A stretch of 64,000 nucleotides of DNA from Alkalibacillus silvisoli (GCF_039521975.1 NZ_BAAACZ010000005.1:124001-188000); one strand, 5' to 3'. Positions 1 through 9,108 are shown, counted from the stretch's first letter. The notes: generated by a model from the sequence alone, not told the origin. Made by a program: numbers and translations.

Positions 1-1
1 C

Positions 2-751
2 ATGACGATCGCAAGTATTTTGGCTCCACTAATCGGTGGAAATTTAGGATCTTTACTCGGTTATGAAACCACTTACTTTTTTATAGGGATTACTTTATTA
101 TTTATTTCCATTTATACACTTGGTTTTGTCGCTGATTCACAGTCGACAACATCTAAGAACAGCCACCAAAAAAGCTTAACTTTCGCTCAAGTGCTCGCGC
201 TCCCGACAGTACATATTATATTAGTAACAGGATTTGCAGTGATGTATATTCACGGGGTAATAATATATGAAGTGCCATACTTGGCTGTTGAAAGTGGCTA
301 TTCAACAGCTACAACAGGATTATTATTAAGCTTGATGGCAACAGGCACATTAATATCTTTAGCATTATCTTTCATGCATCGCTTTGATCCAGTCAAACGT
401 CTAATGTTCGGTTTATTCGGCATGTCGATGAGTTTATTTGCGATATTTAATGACATGTTGACTTTACCTGTTTTATTATTTTCTGTAGGATTTTTCTTTG
501 GAATCATCATGCCGGCAATGGCAATCGCCATAACAGATGCAGTCGCTAAAGAGGGCCATGGACGAGCATTTGGCTTAATGTCTTCGTTCTATTCATTAGG
601 TATGATTGTCAGTTCATTCGTAACAGGGGTGATACGAGATATTGTTTCCCCTTATTTCATCGCCTTTTTAGTTGGGATGATTGTCTTAACGTTCATTGGC
701 TATAAAAAGTTGAGTCTTCCTCCTATGACTGAACCTAAAGTTTATCGATGA
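2..751 (+). CDS. MFS transporter, C-terminal part (5' end outside window)
   Basis: This is the C-terminal portion of a major facilitator superfamily permease. The 249 visible residues contain about seven to eight hydrophobic segments and a cytoplasmic basic loop (HRFDPVKR), as expected for the second half of a 12-helix carrier. A full MFS protein is near 400 residues, so the first ATG in the window is probably internal and the true start lies upstream. The late segment FGLMSSFYSLGMIVSSFVTG resembles the helix 10-11 region of drug or sugar exporters. The substrate cannot be told. The gene ends about 50 bp before a tandem repeat array and converges on the M23 lipoprotein gene. Confidence 0.8.
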   Translation: MTIASILAPLIGGNLGSLLGYETTYFFIGITLLFISIYTLGFVADSQSTTSKNSHQKSLTFAQVLALPTVHIILVTGFAVMYIHGVIIYEVPYLAVESGYSTATTGLLLSLMATGTLISLALSFMHRFDPVKRLMFGLFGMSMSLFAIFNDMLTLPVLLFSVGFFFGIIMPAMAIAITDAVAKEGHGRAFGLMSSFYSLGMIVSSFVTGVIRDIVSPYFIAFLVGMIVLTFIGYKKLSLPPMTEPKVYR

Positions 752-799
752 AAGATTGTGATGTAACGTAGTGAGGGTGATATCATATAAGTGTCGGTA

Positions 800-902
800 T
801 TTATCAGCGTTCGAGATTTTTTATCAGCGTTCAGGACTCCTTTATCAGCGCTCAGGGCTCCTTTATCAGCGCTCACGACTTTTTATCAGCGCTCATGTCT
901 GT
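800..902 (+). repeat. Intergenic tandem array, family A (5 units, 20-21 bp)
   Basis: Five units begin at 800, 820, 841, 862 and 882, each opening with TTTATCAGCG followed by CTC or TTC and about eight variable bases. The array lies between two convergent genes, just before a bidirectional terminator. Three other copies of this family are in the window (13383, 19404, 38564), all in the same orientation. The open frame across it encodes only YQRS repeats and is judged non-coding. Confidence 0.9.
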
Positions 903-928
903 CAATCGACATCTGACATAGATCAAAC

Positions 929-961
929 AAAAAAGCAAAGGCTTAAAGACTTTGCTTTTTT
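929..961. terminator. Bidirectional intrinsic terminator
   Basis: A 12-bp perfect stem (AAAAAAGCAAAG paired with CTTTGCTTTTTT) with a 9-nt loop and A/T runs on both sides. It can serve the MFS gene on the plus strand and the M23 lipoprotein gene on the minus strand. Confidence 0.85.
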
Positions 962-973
962 TCACGAAATATA

Positions 974-1945
974 TTAGAACCCTGTAACTGTTTCACCGCG
1001 AACAGGGTCTTCGTCATTTTCTAGTTTGATTCTAATCGAACTAGCTTCATCCCAATTCGACCCATCCGAAACATGGTAGTGCACATGCGGTTCACTAGAG
1101 TTTCCTGAATTTCCGACAGCTCCTAGTAAGTCACCTGCACTCACTTCATCTCCTTCGCTTACTTGAACTGATCCTTCTTGTAAGTGCCCGATCACACTAT
1201 ACTCATCATTGGCGTGCTCAATTATGACATGGTTTCCAAGTGGTTGTTCACCATTCATTTCAACAGTTGGTGTATTGTCGGTGATGTTATTTTCAACTGA
1301 GACAATCGTTCCTTCTAGTGGCGCAACCACATCTTCTCCAAACGCATGATAGCTTTCATTATCCTCTGAATCACCATCAAAAGAAGATCCATCTTCATAG
1401 ATAACTAGATCGTATGCGTATCTTTGGACTTCCAATGCATAATGGTAATTGACAAGTTCATTCGTACCACCCCAAAAGACAAACCATTCACCGACGACTG
1501 GCATTTGATAACTGTTTTCTGTATACACTTCATCACTCTCTGGATACGTCGTTAATGGTATTAATTGCAATACTTCAATCGTATCGTCAGCGGCAAAATG
1601 ACCTCGAATTCCTTTATCTCCTTCATCACTGATCCACTGGTACTCTGTTATACCGCGAATCGGGGTTTCTGATAACAGATCATAGCTGTTAACACCTTCA
1701 TTAAATTGATGACCTAAATTCTCAAATTCTTCAAACGAAACTTCTTGCTGAAACGATTCACTCAATTGAGCATAAATCGTCTCTAATTCACCATCTAAAA
1801 AAGCATCACCAAAATCTTCAGGTGAAACAATCTCATCATCCCCCTCTTGTTCATCAGGATCTTTATCAGTTGATTCTTCATCATTACACGCTACAAGTAA
1901 AATTGCTAAGATTAAAGCGAAGCAAATAAGTATGTATTTTTTCAT
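974..1945 (-). CDS. M23 family metallopeptidase lipoprotein
   Basis: Predicted extracytoplasmic lipoprotein of 323 residues. A lipoprotein signal peptide ends in the lipobox LVAC (Cys20), followed by a very acidic linker. Residues about 45-115 resemble the DUF3887-type domain that often precedes hydrolases. Residues about 200-305 are a LytM/M23 endopeptidase fold with the core GNHVIIEH, the GD-x(2)-SAGD-x-LG-x(2)-G segment and the metal-binding EPHVHYHV motif near the C-terminus. The first zinc-binding segment (YHAFGEDVVAP) is less canonical. The family cleaves peptide cross-links in peptidoglycan or acts as a scaffold. The start is supported by GGAGGGG upstream. It stands alone, convergent with the MFS gene. 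Confidence 0.85.
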   Translation of the reverse strand: MKKYILICFALILAILLVACNDEESTDKDPDEQEGDDEIVSPEDFGDAFLDGELETIYAQLSESFQQEVSFEEFENLGHQFNEGVNSYDLLSETPIRGITEYQWISDEGDKGIRGHFAADDTIEVLQLIPLTTYPESDEVYTENSYQMPVVGEWFVFWGGTNELVNYHYALEVQRYAYDLVIYEDGSSFDGDSEDNESYHAFGEDVVAPLEGTIVSVENNITDNTPTVEMNGEQPLGNHVIIEHANDEYSVIGHLQEGSVQVSEGDEVSAGDLLGAVGNSGNSSEPHVHYHVSDGSNWDEASSIRIKLENDEDPVRGETVTGF

Positions 1946-2057
1946 TTCTTCCCCTCCAAATTTCTAGGTAATGTTAATCTACATAATCTTACCATAAAAA
2001 GATAGTGATTTAATCAAATTTATAAAAGACTGTGATTGAATGAAACAATTAATTAAG

Positions 2058-2225
2058 CGTTCGCTCAAATATATGAATTTAGCTCGATGATTACAAATTC
2101 CGCTCAAATACCATGACTTCACTTCATGATCATTACCCGAATATCGCTCGATGATGAATAACCTCACTCAATTACCAAGAACCTCACTCGACTATCAAGT
2201 GTTTCGCTCATACAACAAGGTCTCT
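2058..2225 (+). repeat. Intergenic tandem array, family C (8 units, 20 bp)
   Basis: Eight degenerate units with a CGCTCAAATA / GCTCGATGAT core begin near 2062, 2082, 2102, 2122, 2146, 2166, 2186 and 2206, so spacing is 20 bp except one of 24. The array sits 3' of the TetR gene and 5' of the M23 lipoprotein gene. The small open frame across it (62 codons) shows no family resemblance and is judged spurious. Similar arrays are at 36361, 32501 and, reduced to two units, 22036. Confidence 0.75.
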
Positions 2226-2259
2226 GCAACAATCATCTCACCCCCATTAACACGAATCA

Positions 2260-2829
2260 TCACCCTTGTAAGTAAGACAGCCCGCGATTGGAAAAATGGT
2301 TGATCAGTTCTGCGATTTCCTTTGGTGACTCTTTCATCCCTTTTGAGATCCACTCTTTAATCAAGTGAATCGCACCGCTAATAATATACGTGCTTAAATA
2401 GCCAGACAGATGTTCATCAATATTGCTAGTTGCCATGGTGTTTTTCATTACAAAGCGGTGTGCGACTTCCATAACCCTCTTCTCAAAGGTTGAGTCTCCT
2501 TTTTCGTTTAGTAACGTTTCAAACATTAGCTTCTTATCTTTGATGTACTCGACTAGTTTTTGTGTCATTAGTAGTGCTTCATCTTCTTTTGTAAAGCTAT
2601 AGTTACTTAAATATTCATTCATATCTTCTATAATTTCATCTTCAATTTTCTTAAGTAGGTCATATTGATCGGAATAATGCGTATAAAATGTAGAGCGATT
2701 GATGTCAGCCAGTTCGCAAATTTCTTTTACCGTAACAGCAGTAATTGGTTTGTCTGATAAAAGTTCAATTAAACTATCTCTTAATACCATACGAGTATAT
2801 TTTTTTCGTCGGTCTAACTTTTCACTCAC
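2260..2829 (-). CDS. TetR/AcrR family transcriptional regulator
   Basis: DNA-binding repressor of 189 residues. The N-terminal helix-turn-helix is typical of TetR proteins: VKEICELADINRSTFYTHY at about residues 37-55. The C-terminal ligand domain resembles the TetR_C_33 group often paired with MMPL efflux genes. The start chosen is GTG at 2829, preceded by AGGAGG with a 6-nt spacer; a longer open frame runs to 2883 but has no ribosome site. It is divergent from the MMPL operon, and palindromic TGTTG-N5/6-CAACA sites fill the intergenic region, so it most likely represses both itself and the transporter. The inducer is unknown. Confidence 0.9.
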   Translation of the reverse strand: MSEKLDRRKKYTRMVLRDSLIELLSDKPITAVTVKEICELADINRSTFYTHYSDQYDLLKKIEDEIIEDMNEYLSNYSFTKEDEALLMTQKLVEYIKDKKLMFETLLNEKGDSTFEKRVMEVAHRFVMKNTMATSNIDEHLSGYLSTYIISGAIHLIKEWISKGMKESPKEIAELINHFSNRGLSYLQG

Positions 2830-2853
2830 ATTGATCCTCCTCTGTGACAATTT

Positions 2854-2946
2854 TGTTGAAATCCAACATATAATCGACATCATGTTGGATAATGGACGTG
2901 AATAACTGAACTGTTTGTTGAATATCCAACACTGTGTCCATATAAT
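2854..2946 (+). promoter_or_regulatory. TetR operators and MMPL operon promoter
   Basis: Two inverted repeats, TGTTGAAATCCAACA at 2854-2868 and TGTTGAATATCCAACA at 2916-2931, plus a half site TGTTGGAT at 2884-2891. A promoter for the rightward operon reads TTGAAT (2918-2923), a 17-bp spacer, then TATAAT (2941-2946). The second palindrome covers the -35 box, which fits repression by the divergent TetR protein. Confidence 0.75.
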
Positions 2947-2979
2947 ATTAAAGTGTATAAAGGTTTAATGCAAGAGAGG

Positions 2980-5044
2980 ATGAAGCCAAATCGATCTAGC
3001 TAGTCGCATTATTAAATATAAAAAGTCTATTGTTTGGACATTTTTCGTATTAGGAATCATGAGTACGATCGCGTTTTTCGCGGTTTCAATTAATTATAAT
3101 ATGATGGATTATTTACCAGATGATTCACCTTCTATGGAAGCAACCGATTTAATGGAAGAAGAATTTGATGAACCGATTGGAAATACAAGAGTCATGGTTG
3201 AAGACGTCTCGATTCCTGAGGCGCTCGCCTATAAAGAGGGGTTAGAGGCGGTTGATGGTGTTTCACATATTATGTGGTTGGATGATGTCCTTGATTTAAA
3301 AACACCCCTAGAAATGGTTGATTCTGATACTGTTGAACAGTATTATCAGGAAGATTCTGCCCTCTTTTCTTTAACCATTGATGAGGGTTATGAAGTTGAG
3401 GCGATGAATGCCATTTACGATTTAATTGGTGAGGAAAATGCGGCTGATGGTGAGGCGGCTGATACAGCAATGTCTCAAGAGATGGCAGACAGTGAAGCCA
3501 TGTATGCCGCTGCCTTACTGATCCCGATTATTTTAATCATCTTAATCTTGTCAACGAATTCTTGGATTGAGCCAATTTTCTTCTTAACGGCGATTGGTGT
3601 CTCTGTGATCATTAACTTAGGAACGAATATTTTCCTCGGTGAAATTTCGTTTGTAACGCAGTCAGTCGCACCCATTTTACAGCTCGCCGTCTCACTTGAT
3701 TATGCGATCTTCTTACTCCACAGTTTCTCAGATTATCGTAAACAAGTGCCAGACCCAGCTGAAGCAATGCGACTTGCGATGAAACGTTCATTCCCTGCGA
3801 TTGCAGCGAGTGCAACAACGACGTTTTTCGGGTTTATTGCTCTGACATTTATGAATTTTGAAATTGGTGCTGATTTAGGACTTAATTTAGTTAAAGGGAT
3901 CGTGTTTAGTTTTATTAGTGTCATGATCTTTTTACCTGCACTAACGTTGGTGTTCTATAAATGGATTGATAAAACACAACATAAACCGATCGTTCCGGAA
4001 TTTAAAAATGTTGGTAAACGCGTATTAAAATTACGTGTTCCGACGTTAATTTTAGTAGGATTATTAATTGTTCCAGCCTTCTTAGCACAAAGTGAAACGA
4101 GTTTCATTTATGGTGTTGGTGAGCAGCCTGAAACGACAAGACTTGGAGCAGATGAAATACAAATTGAAGAAACATTTGATGAAAATACGCCAATGGTTGT
4201 GCTTGTACCTCGTGGTGATGTTGCGAAAGAAGAAGGGATGGTTTATGAATTCGAAAGCTTAGCCAACGTTTCAAGCGTGATGGCTTATGTCAATACAGTC
4301 GACCCAGCCATTCCCTCAGGTTATTTAGATGAATCGATGACAGAATCGTTTTATTCAGATAATTACAGCCGGATCACCCTTCATACAGAGACTGCGACTG
4401 AAGGTGATCAAGCGTTTGCCTTAGTCGAGGAAGTACGAGAAACAGCTGCATCTTACTATGGAGATGATGCTCACTTACTCGGTGAAAGTGTGACGTTATA
4501 TGACATTAAAGATATCGTCCAAAGAGATAATACGTTAGTCAACTGGTTAACGGTCTTAGCGGTTGCAGTTGTGTTAATTGCAACATTCCGCTCAATCTTT
4601 TTCCCGGTTGTCTTACTGATTACCATTCAATCAGCTGTCTGGTTTAACTTATCAATTCCGTATTTCACTGATTCGACCCTAGTCTTTGTCGGATATTTAA
4701 TTGTTAGTACGGTTCAGTTAGCAGCAACCGTCGACTACGGCATATTGTTTACGGAAAATTATAAGCGACTTCGAAAAGAAATGCCGGCGTTTGAAGCGAT
4801 GAAAAGAACAATCGATGAAAAACTATTTGCGATTTTCATCTCGGCGGCAATCTTATCAAGTGTTGGGTTTATTTTATGGATTACATCATCAAATCCAATT
4901 GTTGGATCAGTCGGTTTATTATTAGGCCGCGGTGCGTTATTCGCATTCATCAGTGTTGTTTTCCTACTTCCAGCACTGTTGTTACTGTTTGATAAGTTAA
5001 TTGAGAAAACGACTATAAAAGCGAAATTTTATAAGGGGAAATGA
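2980..5044 (+). CDS. MMPL/RND family transporter (apparent 5' frameshift)
   Basis: Inner-membrane RND-type exporter. It has two MMPL halves, each with a large acidic extracellular loop and a bundle of about five or six helices; signatures include PILQLAVSLDYAIFLLHSF and VQLAATVDYGILFTENY with the intramembrane Asp-Tyr pairs. The uninterrupted frame with an ATG starts at 3059, but that start cuts helix 1 in half. The same frame is open back to 2984 and reads IDLASRIIKYKKSIVW, a normal family N-terminus, without an ATG, GTG or TTG. An ATG at 2980 is one base out of frame; removing one C near 2986 would give MKQIDLASRIIK. So this is either a real or sequencing frameshift, or a non-canonical start. 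It overlaps the next gene by ATGA. Substrate unknown, perhaps a lipid or amphiphile. Confidence 0.85.
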
Positions 5045-6858
5045 AAATGAAACGTTTATTATTCATAGTGATCGCATCCCTTTTACTCATTCCATCATTC
5101 GCAATAGCAACTTCAGGTGAATCAGAATCTGATGAGCCTTCATCTACTCAAGGTGAAGGTTCCTATTCTGAAAAGCATGAAGTCATCTATGCGACACTTG
5201 ATGCAGGTGGTGAGCAAGATGCGATGTATGTCGTGAACCAATTTAATGTGACAGAATCTGGAGAGATGGTTGATTTTGGTCCTTACGAAAGTGTTCAGAA
5301 CTTAACGAACTTAGAAGAGATGTCACTTAATAGTGATGAAGTGACATTTAGTGCAACAGAAGATCAATTTTATTATCAAGGGAATTTAAATGGCATGCCG
5401 CTTCCTTGGACATTTGATGTAGGATATACATTAGATGGGGAAGAAGTCGATGCTAACGACATTTTAGGTGAGGATGGCCAGTTACAGATTGAGATCGAAA
5501 CGAATGCCAATGATGATGTCGACCCTGTCTTTTATGACAATTATTTATTGCAAATTTCTTTAACATTAGATTCTGAGATCTATAACCAAATTGAAGCTGA
5601 AGATGGTACTATAGCGAGTGCTGGTAAGAATAAACAAGTGACGTTTACTGTCATGCCAGGTGAGGACGAACATTTTATCGTTGAGGCAAATGTTTCAGAC
5701 TTTGAATTTGATGGTGTAGAGATTTCGGCTTTACCTGCTTCTATGTCAGTTGATCAGCCAGAAACTGGTGAGATGAAAGATGAGATGAGTTCTTTATCTG
5801 ATGGGATTGCTGAAGTGCATGATGGTGTTGGTGACTTACAAGATGGTGTATCTGAGATGAATGATGGCATCATCGAATTACACGACGGCTCTTTTGAGTA
5901 TTTAGACGGCATGCGTGAACTAGATGATGGTTCTTCTGATTTAATTGAAGGCTCATTAGCAATTGATGATGCACTTCGGCAAATGAGTGCAGGCTTTGAT
6001 GCAGATCATGAAATGGACTTTAGTGAAATTGAAGAATTAAGCCAAGGCTTAAAAGAAATTGCTGATGGGTTATACGAAATTGAAGGTGGATTATCTGAGC
6101 TACGAGGAAATTATCAAGAAGCACTAGAAGCCTTAGATAACGCCATTGAAGCCATTCCATCTGGTGAGCTTGATGAAGAGGACATTGAAGGGGTTTATGC
6201 AAGTGGTGCCGACCGTGACGTGGTCGATCAATTAGTTGAAACTTATGAGGCCGCACTACAAGCTAAAGGAACATATGATGCAGTTAGTGAAGCATTTAAC
6301 GTTGTTGACCCTGTATTATCAGAATTAGAACATTCTATTCATGACATTGCTTCTAATTTAGACATGATAGCTGATGAACTTGCAGGAAGTATAGACGATA
6401 TGGATTTCATTGATGACTTAGCTCAGCTTCAAGAAGGGCTTAATGAAATATCCAGTCAGTATGGTGAGTTCCACGCTGGACTAATTGAATATACTGACGG
6501 TGTCGGTGAACTATCTGAGTCTTATAGCGACATTCACGACGGTATTGGTGAATTATCTGAGGGAACCGCCGAATTAGAAGACGGTGTTCATGAATTGCAT
6601 GATGGGACAGGTGAACTTGCTGAAGAAACGAGCAATTTACCAGACCAAATGCAAGAAGAAATTGATGAAATGATGAATGACTTTGACCACTCTGATTTTG
6701 ATCCTGTTTCGTTTGTATCTGAACGTAACGAAGCTATCGAAACAGTCCAATTCGTCATCCAAACAGAGAGTATTACAATGGAAGATGATGACGATGAAGA
6801 AATTGTTGAAGAAGAAGATAAAGGGATTTGGGAACGCTTTTTAGATTTATTTAGATAA
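5041..6858 (+). CDS. Exported heptad-repeat protein, YhgE/Pip-like, partner of MMPL
   Basis: Secreted or surface protein of 605 residues with an N-terminal signal peptide (hydrophobic to IPSFAIATS) and a beta-rich region to about residue 240. Two blocks of seven-residue repeats follow (pattern xxLxDGx, for example GVGDLQDGVSEMNDG), at about 250-320 and 475-535, separated by a helical segment. Such X3-L-X2-G heptads are known from YhgE/Pip proteins encoded next to MMPL transporters. Unlike full YhgE, no C-terminal membrane helices are seen, and the tail is a short acidic stretch ending in WERFLDLFR. The start overlaps the MMPL stop (ATGA), so the two are translationally coupled and probably work together at the envelope. 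Confidence 0.75.
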   Translation: MKMKRLLFIVIASLLLIPSFAIATSGESESDEPSSTQGEGSYSEKHEVIYATLDAGGEQDAMYVVNQFNVTESGEMVDFGPYESVQNLTNLEEMSLNSDEVTFSATEDQFYYQGNLNGMPLPWTFDVGYTLDGEEVDANDILGEDGQLQIEIETNANDDVDPVFYDNYLLQISLTLDSEIYNQIEAEDGTIASAGKNKQVTFTVMPGEDEHFIVEANVSDFEFDGVEISALPASMSVDQPETGEMKDEMSSLSDGIAEVHDGVGDLQDGVSEMNDGIIELHDGSFEYLDGMRELDDGSSDLIEGSLAIDDALRQMSAGFDADHEMDFSEIEELSQGLKEIADGLYEIEGGLSELRGNYQEALEALDNAIEAIPSGELDEEDIEGVYASGADRDVVDQLVETYEAALQAKGTYDAVSEAFNVVDPVLSELEHSIHDIASNLDMIADELAGSIDDMDFIDDLAQLQEGLNEISSQYGEFHAGLIEYTDGVGELSESYSDIHDGIGELSEGTAELEDGVHELHDGTGELAEETSNLPDQMQEEIDEMMNDFDHSDFDPVSFVSERNEAIETVQFVIQTESITMEDDDDEEIVEEEDKGIWERFLDLFR

Positions 6859-6862
6859 GATG

Positions 6863-6899
6863 AAACGGTCTTTCTGTTCTAGGAAAGACCGTTTTTCTA
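6863..6899 (+). terminator. Intrinsic terminator of MMPL operon
   Basis: Perfect 12-bp stem AAACGGTCTTTC / GAAAGACCGTTT with an 8-nt loop and a following T-rich run, directly after the stop codon of the heptad-repeat gene. Confidence 0.9.
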
Positions 6900-7012
6900 T
6901 TTATATTCAGAGTCCATACTCAATATATCAGCCCTCATGGATTGATCTCTAGCCCACAAGATTTTATCAATGATCCAATAAATTGACCAGCTCACCCCCT
7001 TCTCTCCAGCAA

Positions 7013-7046
7013 AATAAAGGCGCTCGTTAGCCCGAGCGCCTTTATT
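7013..7046 (-). terminator. Intrinsic terminator of universal stress gene
   Basis: GC-rich stem AATAAAGGCGCTCG / CGAGCGCCTTTATT with a 6-nt loop, five bases beyond the stop codon of the universal stress protein gene. A-rich and T-rich flanks make it usable on both strands. Confidence 0.85.
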
Positions 7047-7051
7047 ATAAT

Positions 7052-7552
7052 CTATTTAATTACTAAAACTGGGCATTTTGCATCGTTGGTGACTTTATTA
7101 CTGACACTACCCATGACGAGTTTCTTTAGCCCGCTTAATCCGCGGTTTCCTAAGATGATTAAGTCAACATCTTCATCTTCAGCAAATTGAGTAAGTTCTC
7201 GTGCTGCTGGACCTGCTAACGTTTCGTAATCAGCATCGATCGCATTTGATAGTTTCATTCGTGCATGACCTAGAATTTCATCTGCTTGGTGATCCATTAC
7301 TTCTGCTTGTTCTTGTTCAGCACTATTTGAAAGTGGAACAGAGGTTGTATAATTCGTCGTCTGGTACATCATTGAAGTGCCGTGCGGGATTGTATGATTA
7401 TCTGATATGGGTGCTGATGGATTGATGTCTTGTACATATACCACCTTCAGTTTAGCATCATTTTGTTTAACATTCCCTTGAGCTTTCTCCAATGCTTTTA
7501 CACTATCTGTAGAACCATCATACGCTACTAACACTTTGTTAAATAAACCCAT
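7052..7552 (-). CDS. Universal stress protein (UspA family)
   Basis: Cytoplasmic UspA-fold protein of 166 residues. It opens with the family's first strand (FNKVLVAYDGS) and near the C-terminus carries the ATP-binding pattern G-x2-G-x9-G-S as GNRGLSGLKKLVMGS, so nucleotide binding is expected. A Met/Thr/Ser-rich insertion lies at about residues 45-75. The start is ATG at 7552, with GGAGG nine bases upstream; an in-frame TTG at 7561 touches the ribosome site and is rejected. The gene is single, with its own terminator. Family members support survival under stress; the specific role here is unknown. Confidence 0.9.
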   Translation of the reverse strand: MGLFNKVLVAYDGSTDSVKALEKAQGNVKQNDAKLKVVYVQDINPSAPISDNHTIPHGTSMMYQTTNYTTSVPLSNSAEQEQAEVMDHQADEILGHARMKLSNAIDADYETLAGPAARELTQFAEDEDVDLIILGNRGLSGLKKLVMGSVSNKVTNDAKCPVLVIK

Positions 7553-7836
7553 ATAACTCAAGCCTCCTTTGAATAAATCACATGACTTACCATAATTCTT
7601 ATGAATGTATTTTAATGTATTATTTATGTCTGTCTTCTACAACCACTTCAATTTTTTTGTTTAAAAACCTTTCATTCTAGCTCCTTAATTAAAAGAGCTT
7701 TCCCTATTCTATAGACGCTTTACTTAATATCTAAACATGTAATTGATCAATTAGTGCTATAGATTGCCTCTAACCTTGTTTATTAGTAATCTATTTAACT
7801 CACTATAAAAATCTTGTATATTATTTCACAGATAAT

Positions 7837-7866
7837 TTGACAAAGTTCGTGATTATCGTTTATATT
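7837..7866 (+). promoter_or_regulatory. Sigma-A-like promoter of betaine-type binding protein
   Basis: TTGACA (7837-7842), an 18-bp spacer and TATATT (7861-7866). It implies a leader of about 175 nt before the start codon at 8049. I see no known riboswitch fold in that leader or in the rest of the 7570-8048 gap. Confidence 0.6.
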
Positions 7867-8048
7867 AATTTTGTAAAGAAAAAATTTAACGTTCTTAACA
7901 ATCAAAAGGATGGTGGTTTATCGTATTAGTCCATTGATATGTCTTGCGCAATAACTTGGCTATTCGCTGCATATTCTTATAGTTTGAGATTACACTTAGT
8001 TGTAATATTACATTAAACAATCACAATAATTTTTCCGAGGGGGAACTT

Positions 8049-8951
8049 ATGATTTTCAAACAATCAAAACTTCTACTATTAGGTGCAGCTCTTTTATTAG
8101 TACTAGCTGCTTGTGGTGGAAATGATGAAGCAGAAAATGAAGGTGTAGAAAACGAAGAAGCTAGTGAATCAGTAAACCAAGAACCGATTGAAATGGGTCA
8201 AATTAATTGGGCAGAAAACATTGCCGTAACGAATATGTGGAAAGTTATTTTAGAAGACCGTGGCTATGAAGTAGATTTAATTAACCTAGACATGGGACCA
8301 ACGATGTCTGCTTTAGCAAATGACGAGTTAGATGTTGGTTTAGAAGTTTGGTTACCTGTACAAGACCAACATTACTTGGAAGAATATGATGAAGAGATTA
8401 ACTTCTCTGAAGAAACTTGGTATGACAATGCGAAAGTTGGTTTAGTCGTACCAGAATATATGGAGCATATTAATAGCATTGAAGATTTAAATGAGCATGC
8501 TGAAGAATTTGATTATCAAATTACAGGCTTCGACCAAGGAGCTGGCACAATGGAAGTTGCTGAGGAAATGGTTGAAGAATATGAGTTAGAACTTGAATTA
8601 ATGCCTAGTTCTGAACCAGCGATGATTGCAGCGATTGACAGTGCTGTTTCAAATGAAGAGCCAATTGTTGCTCCACTATGGAATCCACACAGCATTTTTG
8701 CTAATCATGACTTAAAGTATTTAGATGACCCGAAAGAATCATTTGGTGACGTTGAAAAAATTCACCACGCGACACGTCATGGGTTTGAAGATGATTATCC
8801 TGACTTCAGTGAATGGTTAAAGAACTGGAAGATGGATGATGAGGAAATTGGTGAGCTAATGGCTTACGTTGAAGATACAGAAGAACCGATTGATGGCGCT
8901 CGTGAGTGGGTTGAAGAGAACGAAGACTTAATTAACGAGTGGATTGACTAA
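8049..8951 (+). CDS. Glycine betaine-type ABC substrate-binding lipoprotein (OpuAC/ProX-like)
   Basis: Extracytoplasmic lipoprotein of 300 residues, with lipobox LAAC at about Cys21. The rest is an OpuAC-type binding domain: INWAENIAVTNMWKVIL at the start of the fold, DVGLEVWLPVQDQHY, FDQGAGTMEVAEE, and PLWNPHSIFANHDLKYLDDP near the C-terminus, with aromatic residues positioned to hold quaternary amines. The protein is strikingly acidic, as in halophiles. No permease or ATPase gene is adjacent, so it is an orphan component that must use a transporter encoded elsewhere. It is probably for osmoprotectant uptake. The start is supported by GAGGGGG upstream; a terminator follows. Confidence 0.85.
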   Translation: MIFKQSKLLLLGAALLLVLAACGGNDEAENEGVENEEASESVNQEPIEMGQINWAENIAVTNMWKVILEDRGYEVDLINLDMGPTMSALANDELDVGLEVWLPVQDQHYLEEYDEEINFSEETWYDNAKVGLVVPEYMEHINSIEDLNEHAEEFDYQITGFDQGAGTMEVAEEMVEEYELELELMPSSEPAMIAAIDSAVSNEEPIVAPLWNPHSIFANHDLKYLDDPKESFGDVEKIHHATRHGFEDDYPDFSEWLKNWKMDDEEIGELMAYVEDTEEPIDGAREWVEENEDLINEWID

Positions 8952-8957
8952 AATCAT

Positions 8958-8994
8958 AAAGATGGTAGCCACAACAATAGTGGTTACCATCTTT
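8958..8994 (+). terminator. Intrinsic terminator
   Basis: A 15-bp stem with one G-U pair (AAAGATGGTAGCCAC / GTGGTTACCATCTTT), loop of 7 nt, followed by a T run; ends the binding-protein gene. Confidence 0.9.
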
Positions 8995-9108
8995 TTCTTT
9001 GTGTTTTAGTAAAAGAACTTATGCCTTTTTGCATAAATAAGATTTAACAGTTTACAAATGCCATTATAAATCCATACTATGACCAAATCATTAAATGGAG
9101 GGTTTATC

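Noticed and set aside
771..977. Open frame with YQRSG repeats
   Set aside because: Product only reflects the 21-bp array (a multiple of three keeps the frame open); no ribosome site, no family.
1979..2167. 62-codon minus-strand ORF
   Set aside because: Covers the family C array, has no ribosome site and no recognisable product.
7867..8040. Riboswitch in the leader of the betaine-type binding protein gene
   Set aside because: Long leader, but I found no stem set matching a known class and no terminator hairpin.
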